Shown: positions 43,435 to 53,925, counted from the first letter of the stretch. The stretch is DNA of 64,000 nt from Variovorax beijingensis (GCF_007828835.1 NZ_VIVL01000002.1:186001-250000), one strand, 5' to 3'. Numbers and translations: made by a program. Notes: generated from the sequence alone by a model not told the origin.

Positions 43435-44429
43435 GCGCCGCACCGCTCGTGGTGGCGCACGACCTCGCGCGCACCTTCGACGTCTCGCCGCCGTGGCTCA
43501 ACCGCGTGCTCGAACGCAAGCCGCGCGTGCTGCTGCATGCGGTGGACGGCGTGAGCTTTTCGATCGAGCGCGGCAAGACGCTGGCGCTGGTGGGCGAGTC
43601 GGGCTGCGGCAAGAGCACCGTGGCGCGGCTGCTGGTCGGCCTTTACGCACCCACGCGCGGCGGCCTGCAGTTCGACGGGCAGGACGCGCACGCCGCGTTC
43701 AAGACCCCCGAAGGCCGCAAGCTGCGCCGCCGCATCCAGATGATCTTCCAGGACCCGTACGCGAGCCTGAACCCGCGCTGGATCGTGGAAGACATCGTCG
43801 GCGAGCCGCTGCGCGAGCACGGCATCCTCAGCGGCAAGGCCGAGCTGCGCGAGCGCGTGGGCGAGCTTCTCAAGTCGGTCGGCCTCTCGCCGCTGGACAT
43901 GAGCAAGTACCCGCACCAGTTTTCGGGCGGCCAGCGCCAGCGCATTTCGATTGCGCGCGCACTCGCCACCGAGCCCGAGTTCCTGGTGTGCGACGAGCCC
44001 ACCTCGGCGCTCGACGTGAGCGTGCAGGCGCAGGTGCTCAACATCATGAAGGACCTGCAGCGCCAGCAGGGCCTGACCTATCTCTTCATCTCGCACAACC
44101 TCGCGGTGGTGCGGCACGTGGCCGACCAGGTCGGCGTGATGTACCTGGGCCGGCTGGTCGAGGTGGCGGACAAGCAGAAGCTCTTTGCCGAGCCGCAGCA
44201 TCCCTACACGCGCATGCTGCTCGACGCGATTCCGCAGATGAAGCACACCGGCCGCGCGCGCACGCCGGTGCAGGGCGAAGTGCCGAACCCGCTGAACCCG
44301 CCGGCCGGCTGCGCGTTTCATCCGCGCTGTCCGCATGCGAATGCGCGGTGCTCGGCCGAGCGGCCGAAGCTGCTGACCATCAGGGGTGTGCAGGTGGCTT
44401 GCCACGCGGCGGAGGAAGGCCGGATCTAG
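43431..44429 (+). CDS. peptide-type ABC transporter ATP-binding protein (DppF-like)
   Basis: A 332-residue ATPase with Walker [10 protein letters not shown] (55-63), Q-loop [12 protein letters not shown], signature [10 protein letters not shown], Walker [13 protein letters not shown] and FISHNLAVV with the switch His. The C-terminal Cys-rich segment [15 protein letters not shown] matches that of its partner. The N-terminus includes a [15 protein letters not shown] insert typical of DppF. It overlaps the previous gene by four bases and completes a B-hydrolase-A-C-D-F transporter operon. Confidence 0.93.
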   Translation: MSAAPLVVAHDLARTFDVSPPWLNRVLERKPRVLLHAVDGVSFSIERGKTLALVGESGCGKSTVARLLVGLYAPTRGGLQFDGQDAHAAFKTPEGRKLRRRIQMIFQDPYASLNPRWIVEDIVGEPLREHGILSGKAELRERVGELLKSVGLSPLDMSKYPHQFSGGQRQRISIARALATEPEFLVCDEPTSALDVSVQAQVLNIMKDLQRQQGLTYLFISHNLAVVRHVADQVGVMYLGRLVEVADKQKLFAEPQHPYTRMLLDAIPQMKHTGRARTPVQGEVPNPLNPPAGCAFHPRCPHANARCSAERPKLLTIRGVQVACHAAEEGRI

Positions 44430-44490
44430 CCCGAGCCGAGGTGTGCGTAAACGCACCGACAAGCGCGGCAAAGCGGCGCAGAGTGCGGCC

Positions 44491-45423
44491 ATGACGATGA
44501 AGCAGAACACAGGCACCGGCGGCAACCCGGCGATCCAGTCGGCGCTGGGCCGGCGCGGCTTTCTCATGGGGTCCGCGCTAGCGGCCACTTCGACGCTGGC
44601 TTCGCTTTGTTCGCTGTCGCACGCGGCGGGCGCGGCCGCGTCGCAGCGGATGCCGGTCATCTTCATCGGCCACGGCTCGCCCATGAACGCGCTGGCCGAC
44701 AATGCCTTCACGCGCCGGCTGTCCGCCTGGGGCAGGGAACTGCCGCGGCCCTCGGCCATCCTGAGCGTTTCGGCCCATTGGCTGAGCCGCGGCGCCACCG
44801 GCGTCGGAATGCAGGAGCGGCCGAAGACGATCCACGACTTCGGCGGCTTCCCGCAGGCGCTGTTCGACATCGAGTACCCGGCACCGGGCCATCCCGCGCT
44901 CGCGCGCGAAACCGTCGGCGCGGTGAAGCAGGCCCCGGTGGTGGGCACCCAGCAGTGGGGCCTGGACCACGGGACCTGGACGGTGCTGAAGCACCTCTAT
45001 CCGAAGGCCGACATTCCGGTGTTCCAGCTCAGCATCGACTACGACCAGCCGGCCGCCTTCCACTACGCGGTGGGCCGCGACCTGGCGGCGCTGCGAGACC
45101 AGGGCGTGCTCGTGATGGGAAGTGGCAACGTGGTGCACAACCTGCGGGTCACCGACCGCGGCACGGCCGATGGGCTCACAGCCAGCCGGCCCTGGGCGCA
45201 ATCGTTCGACGACGCGGTGAAGGCCGCGCTCGCGGGGCGGGACGACCGCGCGCTGGTCGGCTATGAAAAGCTGGCGGGTGCCGCCACCGCGGTCGCCACG
45301 CCGGACCACTACTTTCCGTTTCTCTACGCGCTCGGCGCCGCGGGGACGAGCGAGCGTGCGAAAACGGTCCACGAGGGCTTCCAGTCGGGCACGCTGAGCA
45401 TGCGCTGCGTGCAGTTCGGCTGA
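44491..45423 (+). CDS. LigB-type 4,5-DOPA dioxygenase-like protein with Tat signal
   Basis: A 310-residue member of the class III extradiol dioxygenase group related to YgiD/DODA. Core residues are His61 in FIGHGSPMNAL, His96 in VSAHW, His115 in KTIHDFGGFP, and His160 in WGLDHGTWTVL; the first ones match the metal ligands of the family. Unlike cytoplasmic YgiD, the N-terminus carries a twin-arginine signal (RRGFLMGSALAATS, Arg21-Arg22) ending in an Ala-rich cleavage region, so it is exported folded, presumably with metal. It lies 61 bases downstream of the peptide transporter on the same strand. Its natural substrate is unknown. The start (44491 or 44497) lacks a clear ribosome site. Confidence 0.85.
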   Translation: MTMKQNTGTGGNPAIQSALGRRGFLMGSALAATSTLASLCSLSHAAGAAASQRMPVIFIGHGSPMNALADNAFTRRLSAWGRELPRPSAILSVSAHWLSRGATGVGMQERPKTIHDFGGFPQALFDIEYPAPGHPALARETVGAVKQAPVVGTQQWGLDHGTWTVLKHLYPKADIPVFQLSIDYDQPAAFHYAVGRDLAALRDQGVLVMGSGNVVHNLRVTDRGTADGLTASRPWAQSFDDAVKAALAGRDDRALVGYEKLAGAATAVATPDHYFPFLYALGAAGTSERAKTVHEGFQSGTLSMRCVQFG

Positions 45424-45433
45424 GCGCGCGGAC

Positions 45434-46903
45434 CTACTGTTCCTCGCTCCACGAAAAGCCGTCGCGCGCAATCATCGCGCTCGAGGCGCTCGGGCCCCAG
45501 GTGCCGGCGGCGTAGGGGCGCGGCCCGCCGTCCGATGCCCAGCTGTCGATCAGCGGCTCGACCCAGCGCCATGCCTCTTCCTGCTCGTCGCTGCGCACGA
45601 ACAGGTTCAGGCGGCCGTCGATCACGTCGAGCAGCAGCCGCTCGTAGGCACCCACGCGCTCGGCGCCAAAGCGCTTGTCGAAGTCGAGGTCCAGCTGCAC
45701 GGGCGCGAGCTGTGAGGCGCTGTGGTGGCCGTTGCTGCTGCGGCGGTTGTCCTGCGCCTGCGCGAGCATGTGCAGCTCCAGGCCGTCCCGCGGCTGGAGG
45801 TTGATCACCAGCTTGTTGACCGCACCGGCGGGTGCGCGGTAGATCGCATGCGGCGTGGGCCTGAAGTTGACCTCGATGCGCGCGTCGCGCGAGGCCAGCC
45901 GCTTGCCGGTGCGGATGTACAGCGGCACGCCGGCCCAGCGCCAGTTGGCGATCTCGGTGCGCAGCGCCACGAAGGTCTCGGTGCGGCTCTCGGGGTCGAC
46001 GCCCGGCTCGTCCCTGTAGCCCGGCACGCGTTCGCCGTAGGCCGTGCCGGCCGTGTACTGGCCGCGAATCGCATGCAGCCCCAGCGTCTCGGGCGTCCAG
46101 GGCTTGAGTGCTCGCAGCACCTTGAGCTTCTCGTCGCGGATGGCGTCGGCATGCGAGTTGATCGGCGGCTCCATGCCGATGGCGCAGACCAGCTGCAGCG
46201 CATGGTTCTGCACCATGTCGCGCAGTGCGCCGGTCTGGTCGTAGAAGGCGCCGCGCTTTTCGACGCCCAGGTCTTCGGCGATGGTGATCTGGATGTTGGC
46301 GATGTGCTCGCGGCGCCAGATGGGCTCGAACAGCGCATTGCCGAAGCGCATGGCGAACAGGTTCTGCACCGAGGGCTTGCCCAGGTAGTGGTCGATGCGG
46401 AAGACCTGCTTCTCGTCGAGCACCTTGCACACCGCGGCATTGATCGCGCGGTTGGAGGCCAGGTCGTGGCCCAGCGGCTTCTCGAGCACCACCCGCGTCG
46501 ACGCTCCGTTGAGGCCGGCCGCGGCAATTTGCTCGACCACCTGGGTGAAGAGCGCGGGCGCCGTGGCCACGTACATCACCACCGTGTCGGCATTGCGCTG
46601 CTTGAGCAGTTCGGAAAGCCGGGCGTAGTCGGCCGGCTTGGACAGGTCCATGCGCAGGTAGTACAGCAGCGAGGCGAACTTCTCGAACTCCTCGGCCGAA
46701 GGGCGCTTGGCGCCTTCGACGGCATTGAAGCGCGACTGGATCAGTTCGCGGTACTGGTCGTCCGAGAGGTCGTCGCGGGCCACGCCGACGATGCGTCCGT
46801 CTTTCGGAAGGCTGCCGTGCCTGAAGGCCTGGAACAGCGCGGGCATGAGCTTGCGCCATGCGAGATCGCCAGTGCCGCCGAACAGAACGAGATCGAAGCT
46901 CAT
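45434..46903 (-). CDS. zwf: glucose-6-phosphate dehydrogenase Zwf
   Basis: Zwf oxidises glucose-6-phosphate to 6-phosphogluconolactone with NAD(P)+, feeding the pentose-phosphate and Entner-Doudoroff routes. At 489 residues it has standard length. Visible are the dinucleotide fold GGTGDLAWRKL (9-19), EKPLGHD (141-147) and the substrate/catalytic signature DHYLGK (171-176). AAGGAA lies ten bases before the ATG at 46903. It is divergent from the AfuA-like receptor gene. The 144-base gap carries a palindromic operator candidate 54 bases before the start. The gene ends ten bases from the convergent LigB-type gene. Confidence 0.96.
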   Translation of the reverse strand: MSFDLVLFGGTGDLAWRKLMPALFQAFRHGSLPKDGRIVGVARDDLSDDQYRELIQSRFNAVEGAKRPSAEEFEKFASLLYYLRMDLSKPADYARLSELLKQRNADTVVMYVATAPALFTQVVEQIAAAGLNGASTRVVLEKPLGHDLASNRAINAAVCKVLDEKQVFRIDHYLGKPSVQNLFAMRFGNALFEPIWRREHIANIQITIAEDLGVEKRGAFYDQTGALRDMVQNHALQLVCAIGMEPPINSHADAIRDEKLKVLRALKPWTPETLGLHAIRGQYTAGTAYGERVPGYRDEPGVDPESRTETFVALRTEIANWRWAGVPLYIRTGKRLASRDARIEVNFRPTPHAIYRAPAGAVNKLVINLQPRDGLELHMLAQAQDNRRSSNGHHSASQLAPVQLDLDFDKRFGAERVGAYERLLLDVIDGRLNLFVRSDEQEEAWRWVEPLIDSWASDGGPRPYAAGTWGPSASSAMIARDGFSWSEEQ

Positions 46904-46956
46904 GAGTCGAAATTCCTTTTGTCTTGGTGCCGAGTGGGCTCTCTGTTTCAACCGAA

Positions 46957-46970
46957 TGGTACTTGTACCA
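46957..46970. promoter_or_regulatory. palindromic operator candidate between zwf and the AfuA-like gene
   Basis: TGGTACTTGTACCA is a perfect inverted repeat (TGGTAC and GTACCA around TT), 54 bases before zwf and 78 before the receptor gene. The octamer AAGTACCA, which is the reverse complement of its left half, recurs twice before the polyol operon at 59161 and 59182. A shared sugar-responsive regulator is possible. Confidence 0.5.
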
Positions 46971-47047
46971 ATTCATGAAACCTGTACGAAAGCTACGCTC
47001 AACCCCGGCCGGGAGGCCTATTTTTGTTTTGGAGGCGGGGTTTTCAC

Positions 47048-48061
47048 ATGAAGAAGCTTTTTACTGCAGCGGCCTTGGTGGGTTTGTCGGCTGCCGCGTC
47101 GGCCCAGGGAACGGTCAACGTGATCTGCTCGGTCCAGGCCGAATGGTGCAACGTGATCGCCACCGTGTATGCGCGCACCACGGGTACCCGCATCAACATG
47201 TCGCTCAAGGGCTCGGGCGAGGCGCTGGCCCAGCTCATCGCCGAGAAGGACAACCCCAAGACCGACATCTGGTTCGGCGGCACCGGGGACCCGCACCTGC
47301 AGGCGGCCGAGCAGGGCCTGACGCTCGAGTACAAGTCGCCCACGCTGGCGCAGCTGCACCCCTGGGCCCAGCAGCAGGCGAAGCAGTCGGGCTACAGGAC
47401 CGTGGGCATCTACTCCGGCCCGCTGGGCTTCGGCTACAACCCCGAGCTGCTCGCCAAGAAGAAGCTGCCGGTGCCCAAGACCTGGGCCGACCTGCTCAAG
47501 CCCGAATACAAGGGCGACATCCAGGTGGCCAACCCCGCATCGAGCGGCACGGCCTACACCATGATCGCCACGCTGGTGCAGCTGATGGGCGAGGACAAGG
47601 CCTTCGACTACCTGAAGGCGCTGCACAAGAATGTCGGCCAGTACACGCGCTCGGGCACCGGTCCCATCAAGGCGGTGGCGCGCGGCGAAACGGCCGTGTC
47701 GATCAGCTTCGTGCACGACGGCCCGGGCGAGAAAATGCAGGGCTTTCCGGTCGAGACCATCACGCCGGCCGACGGCACCGGCGCCGAGATCGGCTCCATG
47801 AGCATCATCAAGGGTGCGCGCAACCTCGAGGCCGCAAAGAAGTTCTACGAATGGGCGCTGACGCCGGCCGCGCAGGAGCTCGGCGCCGCCAACAAGCAGT
47901 TCCAGCTGCCGAGCAACGCGAATGCCAAGCTCGATCCGCGCATTCCCGACTTCAAGAAGATCAGGTTCATCAACTACGACTACGCCAAGTACGGCGCCAG
48001 CGCCGAGCGCCGCCGCTTGATCGCGCGCTGGGAAAAAGACGTCAATTCGCTGCCGCGCTAA
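47048..48061 (+). CDS. afuA: AfuA-like periplasmic receptor, probably for sugar phosphates
   Basis: A 337-residue SBP with signal MKKLFTAAALVGLSAAASA-Q. It has GGTGDPHLQ (77-85) and the core His223-Asp224 and Glu247. The three residues have the spacing I recall for the sugar-phosphate ligands of Actinobacillus AfuA (His205, Asp206, Glu229), and the two adjacent tyrosines of iron receptors are absent. AfuA binds glucose-6-phosphate, fructose-6-phosphate and sedoheptulose-7-phosphate. The gene is divergent from zwf and followed by a large permease and an ATPase. Databases often label such proteins iron(III) transport. GGAGGC precedes the ATG. Ligand assignment remains inference from residues and neighbours. 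Confidence 0.78.
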   Translation: MKKLFTAAALVGLSAAASAQGTVNVICSVQAEWCNVIATVYARTTGTRINMSLKGSGEALAQLIAEKDNPKTDIWFGGTGDPHLQAAEQGLTLEYKSPTLAQLHPWAQQQAKQSGYRTVGIYSGPLGFGYNPELLAKKKLPVPKTWADLLKPEYKGDIQVANPASSGTAYTMIATLVQLMGEDKAFDYLKALHKNVGQYTRSGTGPIKAVARGETAVSISFVHDGPGEKMQGFPVETITPADGTGAEIGSMSIIKGARNLEAAKKFYEWALTPAAQELGAANKQFQLPSNANAKLDPRIPDFKKIRFINYDYAKYGASAERRRLIARWEKDVNSLPR

Positions 48062-50335
48062 GTGCAAGCCTTTTCCATCGGCGGCGCGCCGGCCAATCCG
48101 GCGTCGGTGGCCGCCGCCCGGCGGGCGCAGCGCTGGATCCGGGCCTGGGTGGCGCTGGGCCTTGCGGCCTACCTGCTGCTGCCCTGGTACGCGATCCAGG
48201 ACGCCACCTGGTACGAAGCCGTTCCGCAGGTCTTCGGCCGGGCCGAGGGTGCCAACGGCCTGATGCAGGCGGCCACGCAGGGGCGCGGCTGGCTCTTCAT
48301 CGGGCTTGCCGGCCTGGCGATGTGCGCCATCGGCGCCTGGCTGCGGGCCGGCCGCGCGCAGGGGCGCTGGCTGCTGGCGGGTGGCGCCATCGGTGCCTTC
48401 GGCCTGGCCATTGCCGGGTTCGCCATCGGCGCGCGCGGCTGGAGCTTCGAAGCGCTCAACGCGCTGTTCGGCGAACTCGCAATCAACCAGTTCGGCATTG
48501 GCGCGGGCGGCTTCGTGGCGCTCACGGCGCTCACGATGCTGGCCGCCTTCGGCATTGCGCGGCTCGGGCTTTTCAAGGGCGACCTGTTCGTGGCGGCCGC
48601 GGTCATCGGCTGCGGCGTGCTGATGGCGCTGTTCATCGCCTACCCGGTGAGCAAGGCGCTCGCGGGTGCCTTCCTCGACGAGGACGGCCGCTGGTCGATC
48701 GCGGCCTTTGCCGCGCGCGTGTTCGCCGAACGCATCTGGGGCGTGGGCTGCCTGGCCGGCGGCGTGCGCTGCGGCGTGGCCTGGAACACGCTCGTGCTGG
48801 CGCTGCTGACGGCGGCTGGCACCACCTTCCTCGGCACCTTGATGGCGCTGATGGCCGAACGCGGCAGCAAGCGCGGCCAGGGCGCGCTGCGCGTGCTCGC
48901 GCTGCTGCCGATCATCACGCCGCCCTTCGTGGTGGGGCTCGGGCTCATCCTGCTGTTCGGCCGCGCGGGCATCGTCAACCAGTTGCTCGAGAGCGTGTTC
49001 GGCGTCGAGCCGACGCGCTGGTTCTACGGCATGCCGGGCGTGCTGGTGGCGCAGCTGTTCGCCTTCACGCCCATTGCCTTCATGATCATGCGCGGGGTGG
49101 TGCAGGGCATTGCGCCCAGCCTGGAAGAGGCGGCGCAGATGCTGCGTGCCGACCGCCGCCGCACCTTCTTCACCATCACGCTGCCGCTTTTGAAGCCCGG
49201 GCTGGCCAATGCCTTCCTGGTGGGCTTCATCGAAAGCATTGCGGACTTCGGCAATCCGGTGGTGGTGGGCGGCCAGTTCTCGGTGCTGTCGACCGACATC
49301 TTCTTTGCGATCGTCGGCGCGCAGTACGACCAGGGCCGCGCGGCTTCGCTGGCGTGGGTGCTGACGATCTTTGCGCTTGGCGTGTTCGCGCTGCAGCGCG
49401 GCGTGCTCGGCCGGCAGAACTACACCACCGTGAGCGGCAAGGGCGACGCGGGCATCGCGATGGCGCTGCCCGACGGCGTGCGGCGCACCATCCAGTGCAT
49501 CGCGCTGCCCTGGATCGCGTTCACCGCGGTGGTCTACCTGTTCGCCTTTGCGGGCGGCTTCGTGCAGACCTGGGGGCGCGACTACAGCTTCACGCTCGAC
49601 CATTTCAAGAACGCGTTCGCGCTCGAATGGGGCCAGTTCGGCCTGGTGTGGGCCGGCACCGCGTGGAACTCGCTGCTCACCACGCTCAAGCTCGCGGGCA
49701 TCTCGGCGCCCATCACGGCCGCGCTGGGCCTGCTGATTGCGTGGTTGCTGGCGCGCAACGAGTTCAAGGGGCAGGGCGTCTTCGAGTTCGGCGCGCTGCT
49801 GGCCTTTGCCATCCCGGGCACGGTGCTGGGCGTGAGCTACATCCTGGCCTTCAACGTGCCGCCCTTCGAGCTCACGGGCACCGGGCTCATCATCGTGTTG
49901 TGCTTCATGTTCCGGAACCTGCCGGTGGGCGTGCGGGCCGGCACGGCGGCCTTCAAGCAGCTGGACCGGTCGCTGGACGAAGCCTCGCTGATGCTGCGCG
50001 CCTCCACGGCCCAGACGCTCTTCAGGGTGGTGCTGCCGCTGCTCAAACCTGCGCTGGTGGCCGCGCTGGTCTACAGCTTCGTGCGCGCCATGACCACGGT
50101 GAGCGCGGTGATCTTCCTGGTCACGGCCGAGAACGAACTGGCCACCACCTACATCATCGGCCGCGTGGGCAATGGCGACTACGGCATCGCGCTGGCCTAC
50201 TGCACGGTGCTGATGATCCTGATGTCTGTCGCGATTGCGCTGGTGCAGTTCGTGGTGGGGGAGCGCAGGCTGGGGCGGCGCGGGGCCACGCCGCCGCACC
50301 AGGGGCATCACAAGATGGAAAGCCTGGCGGCATGA
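48062..50335 (+). CDS. afuB: AfuB-like large fused permease (757 aa)
   Basis: An inner-membrane permease with two transmembrane transport domains in one chain, as in FbpB/AfuB. The two EAA-type loops are clear (GIAPSLEEAAQMLRADRRRTFF and LDRSLDEASLMLRASTAQTLF). It is about 200 residues longer than iron permeases, with four to five extra helices at the N-terminus (about 28-215), a feature of AfuB-type proteins. The start is a GTG directly abutting the receptor's TAA, with no Shine-Dalgarno sequence, so translation must be coupled. No in-frame ATG offers a better start before the first helix. The ATPase gene follows after 19 bases. Confidence 0.83.
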   Translation: MQAFSIGGAPANPASVAAARRAQRWIRAWVALGLAAYLLLPWYAIQDATWYEAVPQVFGRAEGANGLMQAATQGRGWLFIGLAGLAMCAIGAWLRAGRAQGRWLLAGGAIGAFGLAIAGFAIGARGWSFEALNALFGELAINQFGIGAGGFVALTALTMLAAFGIARLGLFKGDLFVAAAVIGCGVLMALFIAYPVSKALAGAFLDEDGRWSIAAFAARVFAERIWGVGCLAGGVRCGVAWNTLVLALLTAAGTTFLGTLMALMAERGSKRGQGALRVLALLPIITPPFVVGLGLILLFGRAGIVNQLLESVFGVEPTRWFYGMPGVLVAQLFAFTPIAFMIMRGVVQGIAPSLEEAAQMLRADRRRTFFTITLPLLKPGLANAFLVGFIESIADFGNPVVVGGQFSVLSTDIFFAIVGAQYDQGRAASLAWVLTIFALGVFALQRGVLGRQNYTTVSGKGDAGIAMALPDGVRRTIQCIALPWIAFTAVVYLFAFAGGFVQTWGRDYSFTLDHFKNAFALEWGQFGLVWAGTAWNSLLTTLKLAGISAPITAALGLLIAWLLARNEFKGQGVFEFGALLAFAIPGTVLGVSYILAFNVPPFELTGTGLIIVLCFMFRNLPVGVRAGTAAFKQLDRSLDEASLMLRASTAQTLFRVVLPLLKPALVAALVYSFVRAMTTVSAVIFLVTAENELATTYIIGRVGNGDYGIALAYCTVLMILMSVAIALVQFVVGERRLGRRGATPPHQGHHKMESLAA

Positions 50336-50354
50336 GCCGCGCGGAGATCATTGA

Positions 50355-51404
<1,050 letters not shown>

Positions 51405-51416
51405 AACAATGGCGCC

Positions 51417-52049
51417 ATGAACGTGGTTTTCGATCTTGGCGCCGTGCTGCTGGCATGGGAGCCCACCCGGCTGGTGCAGACCCATCTTCCCGAGCATGCC
51501 CCCACCGAGGCTGCCGCAGCGGCGCTGGGCCGAGCGCTTTTCCACCATGACGACTGGATGAGCTTCGACTGCGGCATGCGCTCGCTGGACGAGGCCATCG
51601 CGCGCCTGGCCCGGCGGCTGTCGCTGCCGGCGGAGCGGCTGGACGCCATGCTCGGCACGCTCGGGGAGCGCCTCGAGCCCATTGCCGTCACCGTGGAACT
51701 GCTGGAGGACCTGTTCGTCCGGCGCGAGGCCGGCGAGGCGCTGCGCCTGTACTACCTCTCGAACATGCCGGCGCCCTACGCACGCGCGGTCGAGCGCCGG
51801 CACGGCTTCATGCGGCGCTTCGACGGCGGCGTGTTCTCGGGTGACGTGAAATTCATCAAGCCGGATCGCGAAATCTACGAACTGCTGGCGGTGCGCCATG
51901 CGCTCGATCCCGCGCAGACGGTGTTCATCGACGACTCGGCCGCCAATGTGGAGGCCGCGCGTGCCTTCGGCTGGCAGGCCATCCATTGCACCTACCCGCC
52001 AGCTCTGGCGGCGCAGCTGGCGCGCTACCTGCCGGCTACCGGCCGGTGA
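51417..52049 (+). CDS. HAD-IA family phosphatase, YihX-like
   Basis: A 210-residue haloacid-dehalogenase-type hydrolase. Motif I is FDLGAVLL with nucleophile Asp6 and Gly in place of the usual second Asp, as in YihX (an alpha-glucose-1-phosphate phosphatase) and epoxide-hydrolase relatives. Motif II is YLSNMP (Ser115), motif III Lys148 in FIKPDREIY, and motif IV Asp172-Asp173 in FIDDSAANVEAA. It is located between the AfuABC-type transporter and tal-pgi, so a sugar-phosphate substrate is plausible. No ribosome site is seen (CAATGGCGCC before ATG). Its end overlaps the convergent lipocalin gene by 14 bases. Confidence 0.85.
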   Translation: MNVVFDLGAVLLAWEPTRLVQTHLPEHAPTEAAAAALGRALFHHDDWMSFDCGMRSLDEAIARLARRLSLPAERLDAMLGTLGERLEPIAVTVELLEDLFVRREAGEALRLYYLSNMPAPYARAVERRHGFMRRFDGGVFSGDVKFIKPDREIYELLAVRHALDPAQTVFIDDSAANVEAARAFGWQAIHCTYPPALAAQLARYLPATGR

Positions 52050-52716
52050 GCACCACCTTGGAGGTGTCGAAGCCCAGGCTGGCGGCGTAGTCCAGCTCGG
52101 CCTGCAGCGCGTCGTCCTCGAGGCGCGGCGCGCGCGAAAGCACCCAGAGGTATTCGCGGTCGGGCGTGCCGACCAGCGCCACCTGGTAGTCGCGGTCGAG
52201 CTTCAGGATCCAGTAGTCGCCCCACACCATCGGCAGCCAGCTGAGCCACGACGGTGCAAAGCGCACTTCGAGCCGGCCCGCGCCGGGCTGGCCGGCCACC
52301 GGCACCACACGGGCCGTTCCCACCGCTTCGTCGAAATTGCCATCGGGCCGCACGCAGCGGTTGAGCACCTGCATGGTGCCATCGACCTGGAGCGTGTACT
52401 CGGCGCTCACGGGACCGGCGCACTGCTTCTGGAAGCGGTTGGGCAGGCGGGCCTGCTCGTGCCAGATGCCCGCATAGCGCTGCAGATCGACCGGCGCCAC
52501 CACCTGCAGCGGCGCACGCATGAGCGGCGCACCATCGGGCGGCCCGGGCAGCTGGGCTCGCCCGGTGCGCCCCGCACCCATGGCGATCCAGGTGGCGACG
52601 CCGCCCACCACGAAGGCCGTGGCCAGGGTGCCGATGGCGTGGCTGGTGCGGCGGTCATCGAAGGAAGGAGCGCGGCTGGCGGCGGCAGCCGCGGCGGAGC
52701 GATGGCGAAGGGGCAT
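52036..52716 (-). CDS. lipocalin family protein (Blc-like) with N-terminal membrane anchor
   Basis: A 226-residue lipocalin, a beta-barrel binding fatty acids or lysophospholipids in the envelope. The family start reads LQRYAGIWHEQARLPNRFQKQC with the Gly83-x-Trp85 signature, followed by DYWILKLDRDYQVALVGTPDREYLWVLSRAP, the third conserved region with Arg. Instead of a lipobox, the N-terminus has a basic/disordered stretch and a hydrophobic helix (about 27-47), so it is anchored in the inner membrane rather than lipidated. The start at 52716 is tentative, since the N-terminal extension is variable in this family. It is convergent with the HAD gene. Confidence 0.85.
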   Translation of the reverse strand: MPLRHRSAAAAAASRAPSFDDRRTSHAIGTLATAFVVGGVATWIAMGAGRTGRAQLPGPPDGAPLMRAPLQVVAPVDLQRYAGIWHEQARLPNRFQKQCAGPVSAEYTLQVDGTMQVLNRCVRPDGNFDEAVGTARVVPVAGQPGAGRLEVRFAPSWLSWLPMVWGDYWILKLDRDYQVALVGTPDREYLWVLSRAPRLEDDALQAELDYAASLGFDTSKVVLTGR

Positions 52717-52950
52717 GGGCGTGGCACTCCTGTGGTCGGAAGCATCAATCGGAAACGGCCAGCCTAGTCCCCGGCCGGGGCGGCGCGCCGTCAGCGGCGG
52801 ACCACAGCCGCTGTAGGGCAGCGCGGCCGGCCGGCCACTTACAACCCTGTCGGCGGCAGGCTGATGCGGGGCGGTGAAAACCCGTGCTACGGTGCGCATG
52901 AAAACATCGGACCCGGCGCAACAGCGTGCAGGACTTGTCATCACCCGCAC

Positions 52951-52958
52951 TGGATAAT
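52951..52958 (+). promoter_or_regulatory. extended -10 of tal with very short or no leader
   Basis: TGGATAAT lies with its GATAAT hexamer at 52953-52958, exactly eight bases before the tal ATG. There is no Shine-Dalgarno sequence, so the mRNA may start at or just before the start codon. No convincing -35 is present. Confidence 0.45.
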
Positions 52959-52966
52959 CTTTCTCC

Positions 52967-53923
52967 ATGAACCAACTCGATGCTCTCCGCCAATGGACCA
53001 CCGTGGTCGCCGACACCGGCGACTTCAAGCAACTTGCCATCTCCAGGCCGCAGGATGCGACCACCAATCCGTCGCTCATCCTGAAGGCGGTGCAGAAGCC
53101 CGAGTACCGGCCGCTGCTCGACGAAGCCGTCAGCAAGCACGCGGGCAAGCCGCTCGACGAGGTCATCGACCGGCTGCTGGTGCGCTTCGGCACCGAAATC
53201 CTCTCGATCATCCCGGGCCGCGTGTCGACCGAGGTCGACGCGCGCCTCTCGTTCGACACGGCCGCCACCGTTGCGCGCGGCGAGCGCATCGTGGCGCTCT
53301 ACAAGGCCGAAGGCATCGACACCGAGAAGCGCCTGCTGATCAAGGTGGCCTCCACCTGGGAGGGCATCGAGGCGGCGCGCGCCCTGGAGCAGAAGGGCAT
53401 CCGCACCAACCTCACGCTGCTGTTCTCGTTCGCGCAGGCCGTGGCCTGCGGCGCGGCCGGCGTGCAGCTCATCTCGCCCTTCGTGGGCCGCATCTACGAC
53501 TGGTACAAGAAATCGGCCGGGGCCCAGTGGAACGAGGCCGCCAACGCGGGCGCAAACGACCCGGGCGTCAAGTCGGTGCGCCAGATCTTCGAGTACTACA
53601 AGCAGCACGGCATCAAGACCGAGGTGATGGGCGCGAGCTTCCGCAATGTGGGACAGATCCGGGCCCTGGCCGGCTGCGACCTGCTGACCATCAGCCCCGA
53701 GCTGCTGGCCGAGTTGGCCGCAAGCAACGAGCCCCTCGCGCATGCGCTCGACGCCTCCGCCGCGCCCACGGCCGACATGCAGAAAGTGAGCTACGACGAG
53801 GCCGGCTTCCGCTTCGCGCTCAACGAAGACGCCATGGCCACCGAGAAGCTCGCCGAGGGCATCCGCGCCTTTGCGGCCGATGCCGTGAAGCTCGAAAAAC
53901 TCATGCAGGAAAGCGGCAAGTAA
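52967..53923 (+). CDS. tal: transaldolase
   Basis: Transaldolase exchanges dihydroxyacetone between sedoheptulose-7-phosphate and glyceraldehyde-3-phosphate in the pentose-phosphate pathway. The 318-residue protein is of the TalB type: DATTNPSL at 30-37, the Schiff-base Lys126 in [22 protein letters not shown] and [12 protein letters not shown]. Length is standard. The upstream -10 suggests a leaderless transcript. pgi begins three bases after its stop, so the two genes are co-transcribed. The wider neighbourhood (zwf, AfuABC-type genes) links this block to sugar-phosphate metabolism. Confidence 0.96.
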   Translation: MNQLDALRQWTTVVADTGDFKQLAISRPQDATTNPSLILKAVQKPEYRPLLDEAVSKHAGKPLDEVIDRLLVRFGTEILSIIPGRVSTEVDARLSFDTAATVARGERIVALYKAEGIDTEKRLLIKVASTWEGIEAARALEQKGIRTNLTLLFSFAQAVACGAAGVQLISPFVGRIYDWYKKSAGAQWNEAANAGANDPGVKSVRQIFEYYKQHGIKTEVMGASFRNVGQIRALAGCDLLTISPELLAELAASNEPLAHALDASAAPTADMQKVSYDEAGFRFALNEDAMATEKLAEGIRAFAADAVKLEKLMQESGK

Positions 53924-53925
53924 GC

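Noticed and set aside
47018..50311. A 1097-codon minus-strand frame across the AfuABC-type genes
   Set aside because: It mirrors real plus-strand genes and has the His/Gln/Arg-rich composition of a shadow frame.
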